NCBI RefSeq assembly: GCF_003672135.1
Contig: NC_039511.1
Coordinates: 5,730,464-5,794,463, forward strand
DNA: 64,000 nt
DNA from: Ooceraea biroi
Lineage: Eukaryota > Arthropoda > Insecta > Hymenoptera > Formicidae
Direction: 5' to 3'
In this document: piece after piece, positions 12,701-24,700 of the stretch
How the letters are laid out: each line of letters starts with the position of its first letter
Numbering within the stretch: the stretch's first letter is position 1
Made by a program: the position numbers and the translations under genes
Notes under the pieces: model-generated
Databases searched by the model: none
What the model was told of the DNA's origin: nothing
What the model saw: the letters and a program-made list of their open reading frames with translations, nothing else

Positions 12701-15700
12701 GAAAATCAACGATTTTCTTTGCTCGTTTCGTACGTCGCCAAGGAGCTGCCGCTATCTCTGTTGGTTTCTCTTCAACAGGTTTATCCATCTTTTCTGGCAC
12801 CAATTCAGGTTTTGATATTATTTCCACAGAGTCTTCCTTTTCTACTGGTTTCAGAATAATTTGTTCCTGAGTTTCTTTCTCTTTAACAAGCTTCTTAACA
12901 GGTTTCAGAACCACTTTCTCAGGCTTTGCTTCTTCGGGCTTTTCTATGCGTTTTATCGGTTTCAAACGAACTTCTTCGGGTTTTTCTTCAGGTTTCTCTT
13001 TCTTCACTGGCTTCAACGTTATCTCCTCCTTTTCCTCTTCCTCTTTGGGAAGCCTCTTGACAGGTTTCAACACCACTTCCTCAGGCTTTGCTTCTTCGGG
13101 CCTTTCTATGCGTTTTACCGGTTTTAGACGAATCTCTTCGGGTGTTTCTTCAGGTTTCTCTTTCTTCACTGGCTTCAATGTTATCTCCTCCTTTGTCTCT
13201 TCCTCTTTGGGAAGCCTCTTGACAGGTTTCAGAACCACTTCCTCAGGCTTTGCTTCTTTAGGCTTTTCTATGCGCTTTATCGGTTTTAGACGAACCTCTT
13301 CAGGTTTCTCTTCCGGTTTTTCTTTCTTCACTGGCTTCAACGTTATTTCTTCCTTTGTTTCTTCCTCTTTGGGACGCCTCTTGACAGGTTTTAGAACTAC
13401 TTCCTCAGGCTTTGCTTCTTCGGGCTTTTCTATGCGTTTTATCGGTTTCAAATGAACTTCTTCAGGTTTTTCTTCAGGTTTTTCTTTCTTCACTGGCTTC
13501 AATGTTATCTCCTCTTTTATCTCTTCCTCTTTAGGAAGCTTCTTAACAGGTTTCAGAACCACTTCCTCAGGCTTTGCTTCTTCAGGCTTTTCTATGCGCT
13601 TTATCGGTTTTAGACGAACCTCTTCAGGTTTCTCTTCCGGTTTTTCTTTCTTCACTGGCTTCAACGTTATTTCTTCCTTTGTTTCTTCCTCTTTGGGACG
13701 CCTCTTGACAGGTTTTAGAACTACTTCCTCAGGTTTTGCTTCTTCGGGTTTTTCTGTGCGTTTAACTGGTTTCAAATGTACCTCTTCCGGTTTTTCTTCA
13801 GGTTTTTCTTTCTTCACTGGCTTCAATGTTATCTCCTCTTTTATCTCTTCCTCTTTAGGAAGCTTCTTAACAGGTTTCAAAACTACTTCCTCAGGCTTTG
13901 CTTCTTCGAGCTTTTCTATGCGCTTTATTGGTTTTAAAAGAACCTCTTCAGGTTTTTCTTTAGGTTTCTCTTTCTTCACTGGCTTCAATGTTATCTCCTC
14001 CTTTGTCTCTTCCTCTTTGGGAAGCCTCTTGACAGGTTTCAGAACTACTTCCTCAGGCTTTGCTTCTTCGGGCCTTTCTATGCGTTTTACCGGTTTTAGA
14101 TGAATCTCTTCGGGTTTTTCTTCAGGTTTCTCTTTCTTCACTGGCTTCAACATTATCTCCTCCTTTGTCTCTTCCTCTTTGGGAAGCCTCTTGACAGGTT
14201 TCAGAACCACTTCCTCAGGTTTTGCTTCTTCGGGCCTTTCTATGCGTTTTACCGGTTTTAGACGAATCTCTTCGGGTTTTTCTTCAGGTTTCTCTTTCTT
14301 CACTGGCTTCAACGTTATCTCCTCCTTTGTCTCTTCCTCTTTGGGAAGCCTCTTGACAGGTTTTAAAACCACCTCCTCAGGCTTTGCTTCTTCGGGCCTT
14401 TCTATGCGTTTTACCGGTTTTAAATGAATCTCTTCGGGTTTTTCTTCAGGTTTCTCTTTCTTCACTGGCTTCAACGTTATCTCCTCCTTTGTCTCTTCCT
14501 CTTTGGGAAGCCTCTTGACAGGTTTCAAAACCACTTCCTCAGGCTTTGCTTCTTCGGGTTTTTCTGTGCGTTTAACTGGTTTCAAATGTACCTCTTCCGG
14601 TTTTTCTTCAGGTTTCTCTTTCTTCACTGGCTTCAATGTTATCTCCTCCTTTTTCTCTTCCTCTTTGGGAAGCCTCTTGGCAGGTTTCAGAACCACTTCC
14701 TCAGGCTTTACTTCTTCAGGCTTTTCTATTCGTTTCACCGGTTTTAGACGAACTTCTTCAGGTTTTTCTTCAAGTATCTCTTTCTTCACTGGCTTCAATG
14801 TTATCTCCTCCTTTGTCTCTTCCTCTTTAGGAAGTCTCTTCACGGGTTTCAAAACTACTTCCTCAGGCTTTATTTCTTCGGGTTTTTCTTCTTGTTGTTT
14901 TGGCTTTTTACGTCTCCATGGTAAATCCACTTTCTCTGTGGTTACTTCTCCATTAATTTCTTCAATGTTTTCAGATGCTTTGTCTGCTTTTAATTCTTTT
15001 TTAATTGATTTAAGAGTGACTTCTTCTGGTATTTCTTTTTCTTTAGGCAATTGTTTTACTGGCTTGAGTACAGTTTCTTCCATTGATTTTTGTTCTTCCA
15101 GTTTTTCATGCCGTTTTGTTGGTTTTAGCATAACAGACGTAAAGTCTTCAGTTTGAGGTTCTTCTTTAACGGGTTTTATGATAGTCTTTCCACGTTTCCA
15201 TGGTAACTCCAGAGTTTTTTCAGATTTTTCTTCTTCAGGTACGATTTCTGAAACTTTTTCTTGTATTTTTGAAGGTTTTGGTTTACGGCGCCATGGAGCT
15301 TCCGAAATCTCTGTAGGTTTATCTTCTTCTAGTTTAGCTTCAGATATTTGTTTAATTTCTTCTACTTCTTTCTTTTCTTTTGCCTTTCTTCCTCTAATCC
15401 ACGGTACAGGTATCTCTTCTTCCACAGATTTTATTGTTGTTACATCAGTTTTATCAATATCAAGAATTGTGGTATCTTCTTTTTCCGTATATGGCATACT
15501 GGGTTTCGTTTTACGCATTACTTTCTTAGTAGTTTCGACATCTTTATCGGTTTCAATAATAACTTTATCTTCTTCTTCATAATATTGTACTTTTTCTTCT
15601 GGCTTTTTAATCTCAATTAAGTCCACAGTTTTTGTTTCGACAGATTTTAAATCGATTGTTTCTACGTCTTCTTTCTTTAATACCACTTTATCTATTTTTG

Positions 15701-18700
15701 GTACTGGTTTTAGTGATATATCTTCAAGAGTTTCTTTTTCTATTTCTTTTCGGATAGGTTTAGATTTCTTTAAAGTAATTTTTTCTTCTGTCCATGGTTT
15801 TGGCTTTTCTTGCGGTATTTCTTCTTTTCTCTGTGGTTTCTTTCCAATACTAAGCTTGGTTTCTTGCTCTGATGTAACTTTAAGCAAAGTAGTATCTTCC
15901 TCTTCAGCAAACGTTCCTTCAATGTCACGTTTTTCTTCTGTGACTAACTTTTTGTCTGTGCGCGATGTTGCTCGTTTGACAGTATCATGCATCTCAGTTG
16001 AAACTTGAAGTAATGTAGCATCCTCCTGTTCAACATAATCAGCTATTTGAGCGGTTTCTGGTTTTGGTTTTTCCTTTGTAAGAGGCTTCAAATCCACTTT
16101 TTCCAAACTTGGTTTTCGCAATTCCGTCTTAGTAGGTTTTGATGGTTTTAACTCTACAGTTTCCAGTACTTCTTTTTCTATTTCTTTCCGAATAGGTTTA
16201 GATTTCTTCAAAGTAATTTTCTGTTCCGTCCATGGTTTTGATTCTGGCTTTTCTTGTGGTATTTCTTCTTCTCTCTTTATTTTCTTATCAATGGTAATTT
16301 TAGTTTCCTCTTCCGATGTAACTTGAAGTAAAGTTATATCTTCTTTTTCAATATAGTCGGCTGTTTTAGCAGTTTCTGTAACACTTATTTCCGGTTTTTC
16401 TTTTGTAACAGGCTTCAAATCGACTTTTTCTAAGCTTGGTTTTCGTAATTCCGTCTTAGTAGGTCTAGATGGTTTTAACTCTACGGTTTCCAATACTTCT
16501 TTGTCTATTTCTTTCCGGATAGGTTTAGATTTCTTCAAAGTAATTTTCTGTTCCGTCCATGGTTTCAATTCTGGTTTTTCTTGTGGTATTTCTTCTTCTT
16601 TCTTTATCTTCTTATCAATGGTAATTTTAGTTTCTTCTTCCGATGTAACTTGAAGTAAAGTTGTATCTTCTTTTTCAATATAGTCGGCTGTTTTAGCAGT
16701 TTCTGTAACACTTATTTCCGGTTTTTCTTTTGTAACAGGCTTCAAATCGACTTTTTCTAAGCTTGGTTTTCGTAATTCCGTCTTAGTAGGTCTAGATGGT
16801 TTTAACTCTACGGTTTCCAATACTTCTTTGTCTATTTCTTTCCGGATAGGTTTAGATTTCTTCAAAGTAATTTTCTGTTCCGTCCATGGTTTCAATTCTG
16901 GTTTTTCTTGTGATACTTTTTCTTCTCTCTTTACTTTTTTATCAATGATAATTTTAGTTTCCTCTTCCGATGTAACTTGAAGTAAACTAGTATCTTCTTT
17001 TTCAACATAATCAGCTGTTTTAGCAGTTTCTGTAACACTTATTTCCGGTTTTTCTTTTGTAACAGGCTTCAAATCTACTTTTTCTAAGCTTGGTTTTCGT
17101 AATTCCGTCTTAGTAGGTCTAGATGGTTTTAACTCTACGGTTTCTAGTACTTCTTTTTCTATTTCTTTCCGAATAGGTTTAGATTTCTTCAAAGTAATTT
17201 TTTCTTCTGTCCATGGTTTTGATTCTGGCTTTTCTTGTGGTATTTCTTCTTCTTTCTTTATCTTCTTATCAATGGTAATTTTAGTTTCTTCTTCCGATGT
17301 AACTTGAAGTAAAGTTGTATCTTCTTTTTCAATATAGTCAGCTGTTTTAACGGTTTTTATAGTATCTTTTTCCGTTTTCTCTTTTGTAATAGGTTTCAAA
17401 TCTACTTTCTCTAAGCTTGGTTTTCGCAATTCCATTTTAGTGAGTCTTGATGGCTTTAACTCTACAGTTTCCAGTACTTCTTGTTCTATTTCTCTTTGGA
17501 TAGGTTGAGATTTCTTTAAAGTTATTCTTTCTTCTGTCCAAGGTTTTGTTTTATCTGTTTTCTCTATGATTATTTTATCGACCTCTTTGCTCGTGGCTTC
17601 TTCAATTACGGACACGTCAGTGCGTGAAACTTCTTCTACTGAACTTACTTCAGATTTTTCCTTGGGAATTGGTTTAAGGTCTGCTGTTTCCAAAGTAGGT
17701 TTTGAAATATCCTTTTTTATTATTTGCGAAGGTTTTAGTGAAACAGTTTCTACCATTTCTTTAGGTATTTCTTTTCGTTCCGGTTTTGCTTTCTTCAAGA
17801 CAATTTGTTCTTCCGTCCATGGTTTTGATTGTTCTGGTTTTTCTATAATAGGCTTTTCTTTCTTTATTTTCCGCGTTTCCTCGTCTTTTGAAATACTGAG
17901 CAATGATCTGTCCTCTTCTTCGTGATAATCTATTTTTTCAAGGGTCTCTTCTTCTAAAATTTTCGTCTTAGGTTTTGTTTTCTTTAAGATGATTTGTTCG
18001 TCTGTCCATGGTTTTGATATTTCGTCTTTCTCCTTTTTTGACACAGTTTCATCTAAACGACGTGATGTTTTTAGCAAAGTAGCATCTGCTTCTTCTCTAT
18101 AAAGTTCCATCTGGGTATCGTCGATATGAGTTACTTTTTCTTCAGTTGTTACAACTTTTGTTACATCTCTAGGTACGGATTTCAATTTGACAGTTTCAAG
18201 GTCGGATGCATAAATTTCTTTTTTCTCAATCTTTGCCGGCCTCAATTCAACTTCTTCCAGTTTTTCTTTTGCTACATCTTTGACAATCTGTGGAGTTTTC
18301 TTCAAAACTACTTCTTCCTCGGTCCATGGTTTTATTTGACTTTCGAAAGCTCGAAGCTTGTCCAAAGAGGAATCTCTCGATTTTGTTTTCACTTTCCGCC
18401 ATGGAAGTGAGTCTCTAACCTGAGGTCGATGTTGTACGCGTCCTGTTCGCCAAGGCAGTGATTCATCACCTGGTTGAAGCTGTACTTGAAGTGGTAAACC
18501 ATTTTCGTCAAGAGATCTTAATACAATATCTTCTCTTCTATCTTTATGAAATTTCTCATCTACTCCTATACTGGCGTCAATTTCCGCGGGAACCGGATAA
18601 TAAGCTCCTTTTCTTTCTGTAAGTTACGGAAAGTAGTTTTGAATGACTTTGAACATTTTCAACTATCTATATCACACTGTCACGCATGTTTAGTTAAGAA

Positions 18701-21700
18701 AAACTTAACTGAAATTATAGTTGAAATTATAATTTGTGCGGCACATGCTATTAAACTAAAAAAAAACATTTTTATAAATTTGGTCAATAAGCTTTTTAAT
18801 ATCGTAGAATTAACGCCATAAACATTTACACACCGTGCATTTGTAAAGACATTTAAAAATTTATTTTGTGATTGCAGGGTGATGGAGGATGGATTCTGAC
18901 TGAATAAATTTCTCGGATAGAAATCAAGGCAGTTCGCCAGACTATCTCGGAGGAGCCAATTATTCGAGTTATTAATAATAATTTATGATCAATTATAGTT
19001 AATTAAATCTACCTTCACTTAAGGTAGCTAAAACATAATTCTATGCCAATTATTCTAATGCATAAAGTAGTTTAATTTCATTAATTATGATTGTAATTAA
19101 TTTGTATAATAAATGTGTGAAATAATTAATTGTAAAATGCATGAATACTGCTTACAAATAATTATAAACGTAGCTATGAAATTAAGATATCTATGTATAA
19201 ATATATGTAAAGCATGGCTGTGTGTTTTACTTGACGGCAACCAACGGTTCAAGTCAAAAGCACATGTGAAGGACATATGTGCTCGTAGTATAACAATGCA
19301 AAACGCGTGGGTCTACCTTCTTTGTGTTATCTTTAAATAATCTGAGTAAAGTATTTGTCATCTGCGATTCCACTCTGCGTGGGAGCCTCTCCCCCGAGAT
19401 GCAATAAAATACGTTGCGTTGTTACGACGGCTCGATGACGCCCGGGACATTATTAGCTTTAATGGATACGAAGACCCGAGGTCGCGTGAAAATGGATTAT
19501 ATTAAGTGTAGTCGCGCGAGTCGTGCCGTTCGTAGTGCTCGCAGAGTTCGCGAGGAGGTACTTGCGAGCTTCCTTCAGCGCGAAGCGGACTCCCGCGTAG
19601 TAACTCGGTGGAGATCCTTAACGTGCAAGACACACGTCCCTACTTCGCGCTACTTCTAGCCGTAATAGTAATCAGTTGGAAGTCGAAGGTGAAGGAACCA
19701 AGGAAAACCGGACGAGTCCCTCGACATGCTCTCCTGATTGGACGCCGATAACATCCAGTGATAATGACATTCAGTGAAACGGGTGAAAAGTGAAAGAGGT
19801 GTTGCGTTTGACAGCTTGCTGCCTTCAGTTGAAAAGCACGTTTCTCGCACTTGTCATTCCGCGGCGAAAATTTCTCCTTTCGCATGCATTCGACCGAAGT
19901 GCAGCCTCATTTAAACTGGACACATTCGAACGTCTTGCCACAGTGCCGTAAAGGTGGTGCATTTCGATAATCGCGCACGCAGTTTGAGCGGTGAATTATT
20001 TAGTGATCTGTGTACATAGCTGTCTCGAAAACAAACTTTTCGTACTCTGAGAAATATCGATGCGTTTTGCTTTTGAGTAACTTTTGTTTTTTTTTGTAAT
20101 GTATGCTCTTTGGTCGAGACTTTCGTGCAAAGTGAAATTATTTGATTATCATCGTAATAATTTGAGAAATTGTTGAAGTTACGAGAAAAAGTGAAGTGTT
20201 TCACCGCTCAGTAAACTTAATAATTTACAATTAGATATTACTCGGGAAATTAAACGACTATAATATTTATGTGCTTATAAGCGCGCATGAACATAGGGAC
20301 AGTAATCTACTACTTTCTACACGATAATATACAGTTTATTCGGTAAATTACGGAATACTGGATCAATGTAATTATATACAGAATTAAAAATAAAGGCAAT
20401 AAGATAAATGTGTATTAGATGTTAGACACGCGTATTTGGATTTTTATCCCTTATCCCTTTATCCTTACGACTGCTCAATGTACATTAACATTATGCGGCA
20501 TATTGCTTATTACATATATCGAATATACAACGCATTATAAATCGAGTTTCTCTCAGATAAAGATACATAAAAAATTTGCATTGAATTCATAATGTAAAAA
20601 CGATATCATATCAGTGAGCAACGCTATGCCATCTTTTTGATCATTAATAAAAGTTTTATTTCTTTTTCTAATTACACAAAGATGGCAATCGAAACGGAAT
20701 GCAAAGCAGTACTAGAAGCCCATTCTTCAAGTAAGTAACAAGTAATTTTCATATAGTTTAGATTTAATTTTTCTACGATCGGACAGCGTAAGTGAAATCG
20801 AATTAAAAAAGAGCACTTGAAGAATTGGACCTATTATTGATTCACATTCAATTCTCTCCATTTATATTTCTAAGTACAGTCACATCGACAGGTAACGTTA
20901 ACTTCTCGCTGAGTTTGGTCATTGCAACGTAGTCTGCTGTACTATGTATCTTGAACGCTGGTTCACTAAAAATAATTTTCTCTCGTTTTGCAGAGTGCGC
21001 TGACACGCGCTTCCCCATATTATTTCTGGCATGGCTGAATCACTGGCAGCTGGTTCGGGGCGGAGCCAAAATAGTCAACTGCTTCGGCCAACTCTTCTCT
21101 CGAAATCACCGTGCTGACGAAGCATCGAACGAAGGTGGTAGTCTGGGATCGAAGACAGAGATGAAAAAGAATGTCTTCTTGATGAATCAGTGTGTCCATT
21201 TGTTCTCTTGGAAAATATCATCGTTTCGTCTTCAAGGTCGCTCGAAGCTCGCCAAGTGCCAGTGTGCACTTTTCAATTGAAATATCAACGGAGCGTGTTT
21301 CGAAAGCATATGAATATAGGTTTTAATTCTTCTTCGTTGAACATTTAGAAACAGCTCTAAAGACTATTCTTTTTTTAGATATGTATATATTCGATTCCGC
21401 GTTTGAAATTCCTGAGTTGAGTTGAGCATTAATGAGGGACCAATTTCCAAGCCATTTGATGTTGACATTAAATTTATGATCTGCATTTGTAACAAATGGC
21501 AAGATTTTGGCAAATGCGTAATGCGCGCGAATATTCTTTAAAGATACGGAATCCGCAGTTTACAATACATTTTAAGGTACAATTGTGCAATTAAGTTATA
21601 GACTTTTAGTTTCATTAAATAATGTTTAAAAGTAAAAGTTATAAATAAAATATAAAGAGAGTAGATTATACGAGATGATAAGGCATCTGCACAAGTGAGA

Positions 21701-24700
21701 ACACGAACAACTCAAACCGTGGTCGACGTCGTCAAATCTTCGCGGAGTTCCGCGTCGGCGGCCAAATATAGCCAGGTAATGTAATACACATCACGTGCTC
21801 AGAAATAGCCCAAGAAAAGGGCCTAGCCGAGTGTGCACACGGCACTGCATCTGCTTTTCGCTCGGAACGTGTGCCGCATGACAGAAGCAGCTTAATGTAA
21901 ATACACATATATAGAGCTGCGGGGCTTATTATTAAGAAAGATCGCGTTTATTATGCAAACGCTCATCGCCACGATTATACACTTCCGTATTACTTGGAAG
22001 CCACATGCTCGGTATTCACGTAAATCAGGAGAACCGAAAATATCCGTTTCTGCTGTTATGTAGATTTATTTCTCTACAAACAATTTGTCTTCCCTCGCTA
22101 CGCACGAATTGTGTATCTTGTTGTTCTTTCTCCCTTTCTCCCTCGCGCGTTACACTCCGGAGAATTCAAACGAAGACGTATTCTCTCCGTTGCAAGAATC
22201 CAACGGTAAACATCTTTCATCATATATTACCTTATTGCAAGATTATCGAGTGTAACGATCTGGATTTACGCATTACGCGCGCAAAGCTCGTAAAAAGGAA
22301 ACATATTTCACAAATAAAAAAACAACTATACAGGTTTTACGTGTATTTTACGCCACGCTGGCCTTGAATCCTCTATCGCCATGAAAGTTCTTCTATCGGG
22401 CAGTCGTAATGTCGCGTCAAACTGTCATTTACACGACAAAGCTTGACAAAACATGAATAATCAGACCATGGTTGTCGAAACGGCAACAAACGAGACTTGG
22501 ACATACTTACAACATTCGGTTTTATTGCGACTTTCATTGTACAATAATAAATAGTCGATTAGTAAAACGTTAAACGGTATTTCTATCCGTGTGCGTGTGT
22601 GTTGTGATCTCTCTAATAAATGAATATTTATAGTTACGTGAACATACATATATAGCAAGATGATACGTGTACGTAAATATATGTATAGTTTTTGTAATAA
22701 ACATCGAGACTACAACGAACGAGTAAACGAGTTACGTATTTAACGCAGTCGCACCGCTACTGACTTTAAATCCATTGATACTGACTAATATCGCGCGAAG
22801 TTCTATTCTGCGATTATATTACCTATTTACAGAATTGATAGCACTCACTTATAAAAAGGCTGCGAATTGCACCTTCGTTCTGCGACAAAAGTCGAAATAC
22901 TGACGGCGGGACACTCGTAGAACGACGTCTCGCTCTATCGGGTTTTTTTATGCTTATCGATCTTAAGTAATCCGCGCTACATTTGTCCCAACCGATTACA
23001 TTTACAAATGGAGCCATTTTGATTTTGACTTTTCGATAATATATAATAATTCTCGATAATATCGATCTTTGCAGCACCACCTTCGCGACCGTTGCGCATT
23101 TCACGATATGTCTTACGGTATTTTCCTCAAGGGTTGCAGTTTTGTAATATGGTCATTAATCATGGCTTCTCGTTTCACTCGCTCGGCTAATGCTCAATAC
23201 ATGACGAGTTAGTACAAACTCCCCGGGCGCGCACGACTTTTTTGATTAGAGGGTGTTTTGTGATAGGAGCTGAGAAATCTAGCGATCGGTGGGTTACGGT
23301 TTCTCAAGGGGGCAACAACAAAGCACAAAAATAAAAATATGAATGGATAATTCACGGCGAATCGCGCTGCGCGGAGACGGCTGTATTTGAGACGACGTAG
23401 AGACGTTAATGCGAATACGTTAGACGAAGAGCTTATTAATTATGATTAATTGTATATTAGAAGAATTCTCAAATTCAACGATTAATTCTATCGACGACAA
23501 CATTCTTTTACATCTGTTTCAGCATATTACATGTTGTTGAAGGTCGATTAAATTAAATTAAAATTCGTTCCGTTTCGGAACGATTAACGGTCCATAGAAT
23601 TCGAATTACCGTATCGTATACATATGCAGATATCGAAAGGCAAAAGACTACGTAAAGAAGGTAGACAAAATTTAATCGATGCGCGAGACGTGTAACAGGA
23701 CAGAAATATCATGTTAATATCATCCTTTCCGAAATTTAACAGGATTAGTTACCAGTATTAATTTAATAATGTTATACATTAAATTAATTTGTCATGCCAC
23801 TGTCTCGAGTATACGTTCGTCTCCGGCAGTGTTCTTGGAGATGTATAATATAAGTTCAATCTCGCGTATTGTGTTAGCAATCGAATCTGTATCTTTGATT
23901 CAGTTCTTACTTTTGACGATGAGTTTGGCGGACGTTTCTACGGTACCGGCTGAGGTTGTAGCGCGGCAGGTGAAGGTGCCAGTATCCTCCTCGTAGGTGG
24001 TTGCTATGAGTAGCACTGCGTTGTTGCCTTCATGAATCATCTGAAAGCAACGTACCATATTTGTATGAATATCACGTCCGGGCAAGATTTTCTTTAATAG
24101 CTTCATAGGGCAAATAATAATGAAGTCTACCTGGAAGTCTGGCGATTGCGGGATCAAGGCACCCTCTCGGTACCACTGAATCGTCGGCTTTGGCTTCGCT
24201 GGGCTCACTTGGGTCTTGAATTGAGCCGGCTGTCCTTCCATGACTATCTGGTCCTTCAGAGGCGTCAGCTTTGGTAAAACATCACCTGTGTCGGGTGCTA
24301 ATCAAGAACAGAAAATAATGATCTTTATCTTCATGCGGTATATTAATAAAAAATTTTTTAATATATGAAAAGTGTATTATTAGAATAAAATAATCTTTTT
24401 TTTCTTTTCTCTTACCGAGAACTCTGAGATTGGCGGATGTGGTAACCTCACCAGCGGGATTTTTGGCAATACATTTGTATACGCCTTCATCTTCGGGGAA
24501 TGCCTCCGAAATCCTCAGGGTACAAAAATCGCCTTCTTTATGCATTTGGAAGTACTTCGACGGTTTGATCACCTACAAATTTGATAAGCATTTAAATGAA
24601 AAAAATATTGGCGAAAAGTTTATAAAATTAAGATTATTATTATAACGCTGGGTACCTTGTCGGCTTTTTTCCATTGCACAGTAGGAACGGGTTTTCCTAT

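Larger units (their letters stand above)
18617..23910. other. sls: 5.3-kb sls intron after the kettin exons
   Basis: Separates Ig35 from the PEVK exon. It has CpG-rich blocks at 19.38-20.0, 21.7-21.9, 22.1-22.3 and 23.2-23.45 kb in an AT-rich background, plus the candidate plus-strand gene at 20682-21280. Its start (23767-23902) probably serves as the 3' UTR of the kettin isoform. Confidence 0.7.

Noticed and set aside
12861..15620. Long plus-strand open frames rich in Ser, Gly and Phe
   Set aside because: They are antisense shadows of the tandem PEVK exon, keeping its 54-codon period; no splice or start support.
19414..19885. Open frames on both strands in a CpG-rich block
   Set aside because: Arg/Ser-rich products fit GC bias; more likely 5' UTR or promoter of the candidate plus-strand transcript.
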